A stretch of DNA of 64,000 nucleotides from Acidimicrobiales bacterium (lineage in GTDB: Bacteria; Actinomycetota; Acidimicrobiia; Acidimicrobiales; Poriferisodalaceae). Both the position numbers and the translations under genes were made by a program. Shown piece by piece: positions 26,451 through 36,324 of the stretch. A model generated the notes under the pieces. That model made no database searches. It was not told where the DNA came from and saw only the letters and a program-made list of their open reading frames with translations. Position 1 is the first letter of the stretch. The number at the start of each line of letters is the position of its first letter. Location of the stretch: positions 1,116,001 through 1,180,000 of the forward strand of contig JAWKIQ010000001.1 in assembly GCA_041394185.1 (NCBI GenBank), given 5' to 3'.

Positions 26451-26671
26451 GTTCGCCTCCTCGACTCGTTCAACACGTGCCGACTACGGACCGCGTCCGA
26501 GCCCACCACTAGTGGTGAGCCAGTGCGACCCGATGTCGCTACCGGTCTGCGCAACGGCGACGCCGACACCCGCTCGACGGGCGCGTCAGACAACGACGCG
26601 AAAACCGGAAAACCCGACTGTAACAGTCCAGTCGGCCAAACACACGCACCCTGGAGTTTGAGATAGGTCAC

Positions 26672-26710
26672 ACGTATGAGCGACACCGAAGGTAGCGAGG
26701 AGGTGTCACC
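26672..26710 (+). repeat. Dispersed palindromic repeat, copy 1 (diverged)
   Basis: The left side is GTATGAGCGACACC followed by GAAGGTAGCGAGG. The stem half GACACC (26682-26687) can pair with GGTGTC (26702-26707) across a longer loop than in copy 2. It shares the GTATGAGCGACACC block with copy 2 and, with one mismatch, with the copy at 47.8 kb. Confidence 0.7.
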
Positions 26711-26730
26711 GACGAGCGGCGCAGACCAAT

Positions 26731-26769
26731 GTGCGTATGAGCGACACCAAAGGTGTCGCGAACTAGCAC
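26731..26769 (+). repeat. Dispersed palindromic repeat, copy 2
   Basis: Nested stem-loop: GTGC, GTATGA, GCGACACC (26741-26748), AAA, GGTGTCGC (26752-26759), GAACTA, GCAC. The 8-bp inner stem is perfect, and the outer GTGC/GCAC closes a 6/6 internal loop. The same architecture recurs at 47791-47828. It lies immediately beyond the 3' end of menB. Confidence 0.85.
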
Positions 26770-26776
26770 CTATAAC

Positions 26777-27703
<927 letters not shown>

Positions 27704-27763
27704 AGGTGCACGGCCGCTGCGGGCCAGACCCGGAAGCGTGCTGTGGCCGCCGGGCGTTCGTAA

Positions 27764-28564
27764 TCAGTGTTCGTGTGGATGGTCGTGGCCGTGATCGTCG
27801 ACGATGTGAACGGGCCCACCCTCGCCGGTCTCGAGCACCCTCAGCCCGTAGGCCTGTCGCAATACCGACGGCACCAGGATCTGGTCGGGTGGGCCGGCGG
27901 CCACGAGCCGACCCGCCAACAGCGCCACCTGGCTTGCGTGCCGGCATTCTTCGAGATGATGCGTCGACAACACGATGGTGGTTCCCTGGGCGTTCAGTTC
28001 GCCGAGCAGGTTGACGATGAGATCCTGGCTGGGCCCATCGAGACCGGTCAGCGGCTCGTCGAGCAGCAGCAGCTGGGGTTCTCGCGCCAGCGCCTGGGCG
28101 ATCAAGACCCTTTGTCTCTGCCCGCCCGACAGGGCGCTGTATTGGCGCGCTGCCAGCCCCGCCACCTCCAGGCGCTCCATCGCATCAGCAACAACCCGCC
28201 GGTCGTGGGCCTTGGAGCCGCCGCCCTTGGCCGTGCCAAGCAGGCTGCCGCTCGTGGACCTGCCCAGCAGGCCCTCGAAACGTCCCATCCGCACCACCTC
28301 GGCCACGGTCAGCGGCATCCAGCGCTCGCCGGCGTGGTGCTGCAACACGTAGCCCACCCGCCGGGCCGCAACCTCGATGCTTCCCACCGTCGGGTCTAGC
28401 AGCCCGGCGATCAGGTGGAGCAGGGTCGACTTGCCCGATCCGTTGGGGCCGACCAGCGCCGTCGTGGTCCCCTGATCGACTACGAGATCGACTGAGTCCA
28501 GTGCCATCACGGCCCCACGTCTGACGGTTGCGCCCGATATGGCGATGGCTGCGGCTGGTGGCAC
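27764..28564 (-). CDS. ABC transporter ATP-binding protein, zinc/manganese (ZnuC-like) family
   Basis: ATPase of about 266 aa. It has Walker A GPNGSGKST, signature LSGGQRQRVLIAQAL, Walker B LLLLDEPLTGLD and H-loop STHHLEECRH. The C-terminus ends HIVDDHGHDHPHEH, a His-rich tail that suggests zinc handling. The frame is open far upstream, but similarity begins at VPPAAAIAISGATV, so GTG 28564 is taken as start without a clear ribosome-binding site. No permease or metal-binding lipoprotein gene is adjacent, so it may be an orphan subunit. It is divergent from the DsbB gene. Confidence 0.8.
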   Translation of the reverse strand: MPPAAAIAISGATVRRGAVMALDSVDLVVDQGTTTALVGPNGSGKSTLLHLIAGLLDPTVGSIEVAARRVGYVLQHHAGERWMPLTVAEVVRMGRFEGLLGRSTSGSLLGTAKGGGSKAHDRRVVADAMERLEVAGLAARQYSALSGGQRQRVLIAQALAREPQLLLLDEPLTGLDGPSQDLIVNLLGELNAQGTTIVLSTHHLEECRHASQVALLAGRLVAAGPPDQILVPSVLRQAYGLRVLETGEGGPVHIVDDHGHDHPHEH

Positions 28565-28646
28565 CGGACAAGTGTGGCCCAAACACGGGGGCGAACAAAC
28601 CGGCCATGTCTTCAATGACGGCCCATAGCGGTCGACAGCCCTTATC

Positions 28647-29216
28647 GTGTTGGCCGTGTTCACCGTCGATTCGATGTCGCTACTGTTCGCCTTCTTCACC
28701 CTTGCGGCAAACGCTGCTGTTGTCGCGATCGTGGTGGCGGCGGTTGCAGCACGCTCGGGGTCGGGGCTGGCGAAGCGCTTCTTGCACGACCTGGCTCCGC
28801 TGGCGTTGCCGTTTGCCGCCGCTGTGGCGCTGGTTGCCTCGGTCGGCAGCCTCTGGATGTCGACAGGCGGCAACCTGATTCCGTGCCGTTTCTGCTGGTT
28901 CCAGCGCACCATGATGTACCCGCTAGGCGTGATGCTGCCCATAGCTGCGTTCAGGCGCGATCTGTCGGTGGCGCTGTACTCGTGGGTCATCGCAGGCATC
29001 GGGCTGGCAATCTCGACATACCACTACACCATCGAGTGGAAGCCCGAATGGGGCTCAGACTCTTGCGACGTGGTCGTGCCGTGCACCGTCGCCCTGTTCC
29101 GCCGCTTCGGCTTCATGTCGCTGGCCTACATGGCCGGCTCGGCCTTCCTCGCCGTAATCGCCCTTGTGTGGGTTGCCCGCCAAAATCGCCGCTCGGCCGC
29201 TACCGTCAGCGCCTGA
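28647..29216 (+). CDS. DsbB/BdbC-type disulfide-bond oxidoreductase
   Basis: Four-helix membrane protein of about 189 aa that re-oxidises an extracytoplasmic thiol partner using quinone. Two cysteine pairs are present: C80/C83 (IPCRFCWFQR) and C140/C146 (DSCDVVVPC). GTG 28647 gives the full length; ATG 28674 is an alternative. The next gene, 27 nt downstream, encodes a membrane-anchored thioredoxin-like protein, most likely its redox partner. Many actinobacteria use VKOR instead, so a DsbB-type pair is notable. Confidence 0.87.
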   Translation: MLAVFTVDSMSLLFAFFTLAANAAVVAIVVAAVAARSGSGLAKRFLHDLAPLALPFAAAVALVASVGSLWMSTGGNLIPCRFCWFQRTMMYPLGVMLPIAAFRRDLSVALYSWVIAGIGLAISTYHYTIEWKPEWGSDSCDVVVPCTVALFRRFGFMSLAYMAGSAFLAVIALVWVARQNRRSAATVSA

Positions 29217-29243
29217 GATCTCTCTCACCCAGGAGACCTTCCT

Positions 29244-29888
29244 ATGTCCGATAAACCCACCCATTACGACGCCGATGCCGGGCCATCCAGGGGCACCTGG
29301 ATCATCCTGCTGGGGGTTGTCGCCGTGCTGGCCATAGGCGGCGTCATCGCCATCGCCATGTCTGGCTCCAGCGCCGACGAGAGCCCAGCTCTGGCAGACA
29401 TCGAACCGGCCGTGGTGTCGGGCCGCGCCCTTGCGATATTCACCGACAGCTCCAACGACGAAGCGGTGGGCAAGGAGATCCCGTTCGTCGAGGGCGTCGA
29501 CTTCGACGGTAACGCCCAGGTCCTCGAGCCCACTGGCCAGCCGATGGGCATCGTGTTCCTGGCCCACTGGTGCCCCCACTGCCAGAACGAGGTTCCCGTA
29601 ATCCAGAACTGGATCGACGACGGCGGCCTGCCCGAAGGAACCGAGATCCGCTCGGTGGCCACGGCAATCGATGCCACCCGGGCCAACTACCCGCCCGACA
29701 ACTGGCTCGACTTCGAGGGCTGGACCCCGCCGGTTCTGGTCGACATCACCGGCCAGGTGGCCGACGCCTACGGCCTCAGTGCGTTCCCGTACTGGGTGTT
29801 CGTCGATGGTGAAGGCAGGGTCGTGCAGCGAGCCACCGGCGAGCTGGGTGCCGACGAGGTCGCCCGTATCCTCACATCGATCGGCTAG
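29244..29888 (+). CDS. Membrane-anchored thioredoxin-like (DsbA/TlpA) protein
   Basis: 214 aa, ATG 29244 after AGGAGA. One N-terminal membrane segment (about 18-40, WIILLGVVAVLAIGGVIAIA) places the catalytic domain outside. The active site is C110-P-H-C113 in LAHWCPHCQNE, and the cis-proline region is LSAFPYWVFVDGEG. It follows the DsbB gene and is probably oxidised by it, introducing disulfides into secreted proteins such as the large exported one at 33.9 kb (inference). Its stop shares the CTAG palindrome with the stop of the convergent gene. Confidence 0.9.
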   Translation: MSDKPTHYDADAGPSRGTWIILLGVVAVLAIGGVIAIAMSGSSADESPALADIEPAVVSGRALAIFTDSSNDEAVGKEIPFVEGVDFDGNAQVLEPTGQPMGIVFLAHWCPHCQNEVPVIQNWIDDGGLPEGTEIRSVATAIDATRANYPPDNWLDFEGWTPPVLVDITGQVADAYGLSAFPYWVFVDGEGRVVQRATGELGADEVARILTSIG

Positions 29889-30382
29889 GCCTGGGGCTCT
29901 GCCGGAACCACCCCGCAGGCCTTTGCAACCATCGCCAAGACTGCATCGCTGACCAGGCGCTCTTGGACCTCGCGTCCATCGGTGCGCTCGAGCCGCAGGT
30001 GCTGCGCTATCACTGCGCCATCGCCCACCGCTGCTATGTGGGCCCGGTCGCTGCCACGACGGTCGCGAAGTGTGGCCAGCGCGGCTGTGCATGCAACCCC
30101 GAACACCGGCGCGTGGCCCGCGGCAAGCTCGACCGCTCGCCGGTGGGCCACCATCGCCATGTCGAGGGCGGCCTCGGCATCGGCTCCGCCGTCGCTTCGG
30201 TCGAGCCAGCCGGCCAAAGCGGTGCGCGCGTACGGAACCGTCGCCTCGAGCACCGTTGAAGATGCGCCGGCAACGCCCAACAACTCGCCGATGGCGGTGG
30301 CGCCACCGCCGGTAACCACCAGCACGATCATCGCTGGTGTGGCGTGGATCTGCTCGATCATGGCTCGGGTCTGGTCGCTCAT
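29885..30382 (-). CDS. Stand-alone CinA-C-like domain protein
   Basis: 165 aa from ATG 30382; the frame is open upstream to 30544 but without similarity. MIVLVVTGGGATAIGELLGVAGASSTVLEATVPYAR matches the CinA-C fold, in particular the branch found in plants fused to a nucleotidyltransferase, where a Gly-Gly-Gly turn precedes the phosphate-binding loop. CinA-C enzymes deamidate nicotinamide mononucleotide, but this branch is poorly characterised. The whole protein is only this domain. Convergent with the thioredoxin-like gene; the two stops overlap within CTAG (29885-29888). Confidence 0.7.
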   Translation of the reverse strand: MSDQTRAMIEQIHATPAMIVLVVTGGGATAIGELLGVAGASSTVLEATVPYARTALAGWLDRSDGGADAEAALDMAMVAHRRAVELAAGHAPVFGVACTAALATLRDRRGSDRAHIAAVGDGAVIAQHLRLERTDGREVQERLVSDAVLAMVAKACGVVPAEPQA

Positions 30383-30471
30383 CTGTGCTTCCGCGTGGCT
30401 CGGACGATTACTATTGCCGCTCGCGCCCGGGCGGGCGCGACAACACTTCGTTGAGACTCTAGGGGGACACC

Positions 30472-31506
30472 GTGAGCGACATTCCAGGCTACGACGTCGC
30501 TGCCGTCGAGAACTGGGCCGCGCAGCACACGTCGCTGGTGCCACCCTTCAGCTGGGAACGCCTGGAGGGCGGCCACTCGAACCTCACCTACCTGATCGCC
30601 GACACCCACGGCGTCGAGGCCGTCATCCGCCGCCCACCCGAGGGTGAGCTGTTGCCCAAGGCCCACGACATGGGCCGCGAGTTCAAGATCATCTCGGCGC
30701 TGCACGGCCGAGGGGTTCCTGTAGCCACGCCACACGCATACTGCGAAGACCCGTCGGTGACGGGCGCCCACTTCTACATAATGGGCAAGGTCGGGGGCCG
30801 GGCCCTGTACACCGCCGACGATGTCGTCGATTGGATTCCCGTCGAGAACCGGCCCAGGGTCGGCATCAGCTTCATCTCGACGCTGGCAACCCTGCATTCG
30901 CTCGATCCGGTAGATATCGGCCTCGGAGATCTGGGTCGTCACGACGGCTATGTTCAGCGACAGCTGCGCACTTGGTACGGCTCCTGGACCTCGTCTGCCG
31001 AGGCTGCCGAATACGACGACGCACGCATCCACGCCCTGCACGAACGTTTCCAGGCCGAGGCACCCACGCAAGGCCCGGCCAGGGTCGTACACGGCGACTT
31101 CGGCCTGCACAACACCATGATCGACTCAGACGGCAGCCTCGTGGCGGTGCTCGACTGGGAGATCGCCACCCTGGGCGACCCACTGGCCGATTTCGCCTAT
31201 TCGCTCAACGCCTGGTCGACGCCGGCCAGCCCGGCAGGCGCCGACACCCAGCCGCCGACCACGGCCGAGGGCATGGTCGGGCCCGAAACGCTGGTCGAGG
31301 AATACCAGCGCATCACGGGTGCCGACCTGAGCCGTCTCGACTTCTATCGGGCCTTCAACTATTTCAAGACCGCGTGCATCATCCACGGGGTCTACGCCCG
31401 CTATCGCAGGGGACAAAAGAGCACCGAGGGCATCGACATGCCCCACCTGCTGAGCCGAGCCGTCATGGCAATCGACAACGCCGAGGCTGCGGCCAGCTCG
31501 ATGTGA
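30472..31506 (+). CDS. APH/choline-kinase-like phosphotransferase
   Basis: 344-aa aminoglycoside-phosphotransferase-fold protein of the ACAD10-like group. It has an N-lobe LEGGHSNLTYLI, the lysine-equivalent VIRRPPEG, the catalytic loop VVHGDFGLHNTMID and the metal site VAVLDWEIATLGDPLADFAY. GTG 30472 follows AGGGGGACACC. In actinobacteria this family often accompanies acyl-CoA dehydrogenases in lipid or hydroxy-acid catabolism; here no such neighbour is adjacent, and the substrate is unknown. Confidence 0.85.
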   Translation: MSDIPGYDVAAVENWAAQHTSLVPPFSWERLEGGHSNLTYLIADTHGVEAVIRRPPEGELLPKAHDMGREFKIISALHGRGVPVATPHAYCEDPSVTGAHFYIMGKVGGRALYTADDVVDWIPVENRPRVGISFISTLATLHSLDPVDIGLGDLGRHDGYVQRQLRTWYGSWTSSAEAAEYDDARIHALHERFQAEAPTQGPARVVHGDFGLHNTMIDSDGSLVAVLDWEIATLGDPLADFAYSLNAWSTPASPAGADTQPPTTAEGMVGPETLVEEYQRITGADLSRLDFYRAFNYFKTACIIHGVYARYRRGQKSTEGIDMPHLLSRAVMAIDNAEAAASSM

Positions 31507-31507
31507 C

Positions 31508-32800
31508 TCAGCCGGCGGCTTCGGCGGCCGCCCTGGCAGCCGAGATCTTGGCCGACGTCAGGCGAGGCGCCGCGTACACCAACAGCGCCAGGTGCAGCAC
31601 ACCCGACACCACCCAGGGCAACCTCAACGCCGTGGTGCGGCCGAACGGACCGTCGGCCAGAGCAACCAGCAGACCCCCGGCAAACGCACCGATGGGCATC
31701 ATTCCCCAGGCAAAGAATCTGTAGACCGAGTTGACGCGCCCCAGCAGGCCGTCGGGGATTATCGACTGTCGCAACGACACCGTGATGACGTTCCAAACCA
31801 CGGCCAACACAGTCGATGTCGCAAACAACGCCCACACCACCAGCCAGTGGCCTGCGAAACCTATGGCTGCGCTGATGACACCGCTGCCCACCAGCACCAG
31901 GAACAGCGCCGCGCCCTCGCCGATTCGTTTGGCGATTGCCGATGCTGCGAACCCGCCCAGAACGCCGCCCAGCGCACCACCCGTGCCCAGCAGCGCGAAC
32001 TCGGTGGCCGACGTGCCGAGAACCTCTTGGCCGAAGAGCACCAGCACCGCGAACGGAAGCGCGCCGAGCGCGTTGAGCACTCCGAGGGTGATCGCCAGCG
32101 GCCGCAGCAGCTCGTGGCTCCAGAGCCAGCGCACGCCTTCGACCAGTTCGGTGCGCCAGGGCGCTCGTTCAGCCGTCGACTTGGGATGGAACTGCCCAGG
32201 AATCGAAGCCACCAGCGCGGCTGCCACGGCAAAGGTCGCGGCATCGAAGAAGAACGGCGCCGCGAACGCGACCCCGATCAGGAGGCTACCCAGCGGCGGT
32301 CCGGCGAAGCTGTTGGCGACCTGCTCGGCGCTCCAGAGCCTGCCGTTGGCCTTCTCGAGGTCGTCCTTGGCGACGATTGCAGGCAGGAAGGTCTGGCCTG
32401 CGTTGTCTCGCAACACTTCGGCGAAGCCAAACAACACTGTCGCCACCAGCAGCACCAGGTACAGCCCAACATCGGTGCCGACGATGTTCTCCAGTTCGTC
32501 AGCTCCGGGCAAAGAGGCGCTGCGCCATGCCACGACGGCAGCGACGCCCAGGGTCAGCATCCCCCTGGTGAAGTCCATCACCACCATCAGGCGCTTGCGG
32601 TCGACGCGGTCGGTGATGACACCGGCGGGAAGCGAAAAGAGCAGCCACGGAAGTCGCTGAGCAACGGCGATGAGCGAAATCAGCGTCGCGTTGCGCGTGA
32701 TAGCCGATGCCAACCACGGGTAGGCGATGAGAGCGACGCCGTCGCCCAGGTTGGGGATGGTGCTGGCCGCCACCAGGCGCGCATACGATCGATTCACCAC
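31508..32800 (-). CDS. MFS transporter
   Basis: 430-aa membrane protein with about 12 predicted segments and the MFS loop 2-3 motif as GVITDRVDRKRLMV. The LVAASTIPNLGDGVALIAYPWLAS start and FRFFAWG-like central region resemble the enterobactin-exporter/macrolide-efflux (EntS/MefA) type. Tandem GTG codons at 32800 and 32797 provide the start. Its 3' end is separated from the convergent phosphotransferase gene by one base. Export of a small molecule is likely, but the substrate cannot be read. Confidence 0.87.
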   Translation of the reverse strand: MVNRSYARLVAASTIPNLGDGVALIAYPWLASAITRNATLISLIAVAQRLPWLLFSLPAGVITDRVDRKRLMVVMDFTRGMLTLGVAAVVAWRSASLPGADELENIVGTDVGLYLVLLVATVLFGFAEVLRDNAGQTFLPAIVAKDDLEKANGRLWSAEQVANSFAGPPLGSLLIGVAFAAPFFFDAATFAVAAALVASIPGQFHPKSTAERAPWRTELVEGVRWLWSHELLRPLAITLGVLNALGALPFAVLVLFGQEVLGTSATEFALLGTGGALGGVLGGFAASAIAKRIGEGAALFLVLVGSGVISAAIGFAGHWLVVWALFATSTVLAVVWNVITVSLRQSIIPDGLLGRVNSVYRFFAWGMMPIGAFAGGLLVALADGPFGRTTALRLPWVVSGVLHLALLVYAAPRLTSAKISAARAAAEAAG

Positions 32801-32838
32801 CGGCAGTGTCTAGCGCCCGCCGTGTGGGTGTGCACCGG

Positions 32839-33690
32839 TTATTCGCCGCCGGGGTCTTCGGTCACGAAGTCGATGAGGCGTTCGACCGAGTTGATCAACG
32901 ACACGTCCAAGTCGGTGAACGAATCGACCCTGGCCACGATCTGACGCCAGAACTCGGGCGGCGAGCCGACGCCGAGAGCCCGGCAGACGCCCGTCTTCCA
33001 GTCGGTTCCAATGGGAACCCTCGGCCACGCTTCGATTCCCACGACCGACGGCTTGACCGCCTCCCACACATCGACGAACGGGTGACCCAGGATCAGGGTG
33101 TGGGCCTGGTCGACGGCGGCCGCCAGCCGAGTCTCCTTGGTGCCCTCGACCAGGTGGTCCAGCAGCACTCCGAGCCTTCTGGTCGGGCCCGGCTCGAACC
33201 CGGCGATCATGGCCGCCAGATCGTCGGCGCCATGCATCGGCTCGATCACCACACCGACATGGCGCAGATCGTCACCCCAGATCTTCTCGATCAACTCGGC
33301 GTCGTGAATGCCCTCGACCCATATCCGCGCGGCCCTGGCGACTTTGGCCTTGGCTTTCGGGTCCGCGATCGACCCCGACCGTGTGGTGTGGGCGCCCGCG
33401 GGGTCGGGTGCAGGCCGGGGCGGCACCAACGACACGTTGCGACCGTCGATGCGGAAGGCTCCGGGCAAGCGCCGCAATGTCGACACCTTCCCGTCGGCCA
33501 TGCGGAGCTTGACCGACGACGATGAGACCGACACGACCTGTCCGCGGCGACCGCTTGCGTTGTGGAACACCACCAGGCCCTTCGTTGCTTGCACTTCGGG
33601 GTACGAAGACGGGTGCCTGCGCCTGAAGTCGTCGATGCTGCCGGCCAGGATTCCCTGTGTTTGCCAGCGGGGGGTTTGTGTTCTCACCAC
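32839..33690 (-). CDS. DUF3097 family protein
   Basis: About 283 aa, a family seen mainly in actinobacteria. Recognisable parts are KGLVVFHNASGRRGQVVSVS, VTLRRLPGAFRIDGR-like DNA/RNA-binding-looking strands, RIWVEGIHDAELIEKIWGDDLRHVGVVIEPMHGADDL and LLDHLVEGTKE. The EGIHDAEL/HGADDL region recalls TOPRIM-like nucleic-acid enzymes, which is a tentative impression. Tandem GTG codons at 33690/33687 are likely starts; the frame is open to 33807. Function unknown. Confidence 0.75.
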   Translation of the reverse strand: MVRTQTPRWQTQGILAGSIDDFRRRHPSSYPEVQATKGLVVFHNASGRRGQVVSVSSSSVKLRMADGKVSTLRRLPGAFRIDGRNVSLVPPRPAPDPAGAHTTRSGSIADPKAKAKVARAARIWVEGIHDAELIEKIWGDDLRHVGVVIEPMHGADDLAAMIAGFEPGPTRRLGVLLDHLVEGTKETRLAAAVDQAHTLILGHPFVDVWEAVKPSVVGIEAWPRVPIGTDWKTGVCRALGVGSPPEFWRQIVARVDSFTDLDVSLINSVERLIDFVTEDPGGE

Positions 33691-33851
33691 GCCCGACGAA
33701 GGTACCGAACACTGGATACCGGAGGGGGTTTGTCCGACAGGTACCGAAAGTGACGGACTAGCCACCTCGGGTGGGTGCTTCGTCACGCACAGAAACCGGC
33801 TTCCCACGCTCTGCGAGATGATGGGTTGCCGCCTCGCACAGGGTACGGGCG

Positions 33852-36305
33852 ATGATCAAACAGTCGAGGACGCGCAGGACACGTGCAATCGTCGTCGGGT
33901 TGGCAGCCTGCGCGGCCTTCGCCACCCTGCTGCTGGGCTCCGACGTCAACGATTCGAGCGCAAACGGCGCCCAGAGCCTGCAGAACGCCGAGCCCAGAGC
34001 CGACACGCCGGTCGCCACCGACGGGCGCGTGTACGCCGGCGCCCAGCAGGGCGACCGGATCATCGTCGGCGGCACGTTCACATCCGTCGAGCCCACCAGC
34101 GGAGCCAGCGCCATCGCCCTGGCCAACATGTACGTGTTCGACGTCAACACAGGCACGCTCGACCCGCACCAGTTCACGGTCAACGACCGGGTCAGCGTTG
34201 TGATTGCGGCGGCCGAAGACGACCACGTCTTCGTCGGTGGATCGTTCAGCGACATCGACGGCACCGCGCGTCACAAGCTCGCGAAACTCGACCTCGACGC
34301 CGGCGTGGTCGACCCCGTATTCGTCGCCCACACCAACGCCCAGGTGAAAGATCTGGTCTTGGTGGGCAATACGCTCTACCTGACGGGCGGCTTCACCGAG
34401 GTCAACGACGTGCCCAGGCTGGGGCTGGCCGCCGTGGATGCGACCACAGGCGAGGTTCGAGACGACTTCGACTTCCCGCTCGAGACCTACATCGGCCAGG
34501 TCGCTGGCACCGCCGGGCAGCGCATAGGGGCCACACCGGACGGATCGACCCTGGTGGTCATGCACCGCGCCAAGTTCGTGGGCGGACAAGAGCGTCGCGG
34601 GGTTGCCATGATCGACATCGGCACCTCACCACCCGCTTTGCTGCCGTGGCAGACCGACTTCTGGGACGCCACCTCGGTGGTGTCGATCGTCGACGGCGAG
34701 GTGTCTCCCGATGGCACCTACCTGGTGGTCAGCGGCGGCTGGGGCGACAGCCCACCGTGGCGAGATACAGCCACCGCGTTTCCGGTCGCGGGAGGCGCCA
34801 ACACGCAGCCGCTGTGGGTGACACGCAACCACGACTCGACCTTCGCCCTTGGTATCGACAACAACGCCGTCTACATCGGTGGGCACTTCTGCTGGACCGA
34901 AGGACCCACCACAGCCGAGCCGTGGGGCAATCCGGCACCTGTCGGCAAATGCCCCAACAAGACTCGCAACGACCCCACCGAGGTGTATCGAGACACCTTC
35001 GCCGCGCTCGACCCCGCCACCGGCAAGGCCATCAAGTACGCCCCCGACACCGACGCCCGCAACGGCATTCGCAGCATCGAGGTGATACCGGCGGGCCTGC
35101 TGGTGGGCGGCGACCAGACGTGGACAGCCGACGTGCGTACCGGCCGCATGGCCTTCTTCGACATTCGAGACGCCCGAGAAGACCTGGCCCTGTCGGGCAG
35201 CGCCACCCAGTCGTCGACCTGGAGTGGATATGGCCCCGAGCTGGCCATCGACGCCAACCGCGACAAGCAGCTGTTCACCGGCACCATCGCCGCGACCGAG
35301 AACGAAACCCAGCCGTGGTGGGAGGTCGACCTCGGCGCTTCGCACGACATTTCTGAAATCTCGCTGTGGACCCGCACAGATTGCTGCCAGGACGAGTTCT
35401 CCGACGTGTGGGTGTTCACCAGCAACCAACCGTTCGCCAGCACCGATCCGGCCGTTCTGGCAGGCGATCCAAACGTCGACGCCACCCTGCTCGCCGGCCC
35501 CCAAGACCGCAAGGTCACGGTCCAGGCGTGGACTCAGGCGCGCTATGTCAGGGTGCAGCTGGACGGACAGGGCCAGCTGTTCTTGTCCGAAGTCGTCGTG
35601 TACCAGAACACCGGAACCGGGCCAGACGACACGGTTGCACCCTCGGTGGTCTTCGCCACGCCGGCCGACGGGGCAGTGGAACCAGGCCCCGACGTCGAAC
35701 TGGTCGGCTCCATCGGCGACGACGTCGCAGTGGGTCAGGTTCTTGTGGGTATCCGCGACCGCAACACGGGCGACTGGCTGCGATCCGACGGATCGTTCGG
35801 TGCCTGGCACCAATTCGAGGCCAGCGTGTTGGCCCCAGGTAGCTCACAGAGCGACTGGAGCCTCACGGTGCAGCTGCCACCAGGGTCATACTCGGCGTTC
35901 GTCAACGGCAGCGACCAGGCGGGTAACGCCGCCCCAGAGGCCAACAACAAGTTCCTCGTCGGGTTGGACGATCAGGCACCCCAGCTGGTGGTCGACACCC
36001 CGACCGCCGAGGCCGAACTGCCGGCCGGCACCATCGTGCTCGGCGGCACGGCCACCGACGACACCTCGGTCAGCTGGGTACGAATCGCGATACGAGACCG
36101 AGAATCGAAACAGTGGCTGCAACCGGACGGAACCTGGGGCGCATGGACACAGCTGCAAGCCCAGCTCACCGAGCCCGGCGCGACAACCACCGGTTGGAGC
36201 CTGGCCGTCGAACTGGCCCCAGGCTCGTACCGTTTGTTCGCAACCGCCGCCGACCAAGCCGACAACGTCAGCCCCGAGCTAGCCCGAGCCTTCAGCTCTG
36301 CTTAA
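33852..36305 (+). CDS. Large exported protein: beta-propeller, F5/8-type (discoidin) domain and two Ig-like repeats
   Basis: 817 aa. A signal peptide or anchor (RAIVVGLAACAAFATLLLG) is followed by a low-similarity repeat region (about 60-445) resembling a beta-propeller, with blades such as RIIVGGTFTSVEP, HVFVGGSFSDIDG and LYLTGGFTEVNDV. Next comes a discoidin/fucolectin-type sugar-binding domain (about 445-586) with SATQSSTWSGYGPELAIDAN, WWEVDLGASHDISEISLWTR and a cysteine pair CC. The C-terminus has two homologous repeats of about 105 aa (from about 590 and 697), each with GxDWL/KQWLxxDGTWGAW and PGSYxxFxxxxDQAxNxxPE. It is probably surface-exposed or secreted and may bind glycans. No LPXTG or C-terminal anchor is visible. 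Confidence 0.85.
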   Translation: MIKQSRTRRTRAIVVGLAACAAFATLLLGSDVNDSSANGAQSLQNAEPRADTPVATDGRVYAGAQQGDRIIVGGTFTSVEPTSGASAIALANMYVFDVNTGTLDPHQFTVNDRVSVVIAAAEDDHVFVGGSFSDIDGTARHKLAKLDLDAGVVDPVFVAHTNAQVKDLVLVGNTLYLTGGFTEVNDVPRLGLAAVDATTGEVRDDFDFPLETYIGQVAGTAGQRIGATPDGSTLVVMHRAKFVGGQERRGVAMIDIGTSPPALLPWQTDFWDATSVVSIVDGEVSPDGTYLVVSGGWGDSPPWRDTATAFPVAGGANTQPLWVTRNHDSTFALGIDNNAVYIGGHFCWTEGPTTAEPWGNPAPVGKCPNKTRNDPTEVYRDTFAALDPATGKAIKYAPDTDARNGIRSIEVIPAGLLVGGDQTWTADVRTGRMAFFDIRDAREDLALSGSATQSSTWSGYGPELAIDANRDKQLFTGTIAATENETQPWWEVDLGASHDISEISLWTRTDCCQDEFSDVWVFTSNQPFASTDPAVLAGDPNVDATLLAGPQDRKVTVQAWTQARYVRVQLDGQGQLFLSEVVVYQNTGTGPDDTVAPSVVFATPADGAVEPGPDVELVGSIGDDVAVGQVLVGIRDRNTGDWLRSDGSFGAWHQFEASVLAPGSSQSDWSLTVQLPPGSYSAFVNGSDQAGNAAPEANNKFLVGLDDQAPQLVVDTPTAEAELPAGTIVLGGTATDDTSVSWVRIAIRDRESKQWLQPDGTWGAWTQLQAQLTEPGATTTGWSLAVELAPGSYRLFATAADQADNVSPELARAFSSA

Positions 36306-36324
36306 CTCCGCTTCCGTCGAGCCT

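Larger units (their letters stand above)
26451..26776. other. Gene-free stretch holding palindromic repeats
   Basis: The 326 bases between the SHOCT-like gene start and the end of menB contain no convincing coding frame. The menB-proximal half holds two copies of a palindromic repeat (26672-26710 and 26731-26769, described separately). The rest shows an inexact GC-rich sequence with nothing I recognise apart from room for the promoter of the SHOCT-like gene. Confidence 0.7.

Noticed and set aside
26381..26686. Possible small genes in the 26.45-26.77 kb gap
   Set aside because: Frames here have poor codon bias, no ribosome-binding sites and no similarity, and part of the stretch is made of palindromic repeats.
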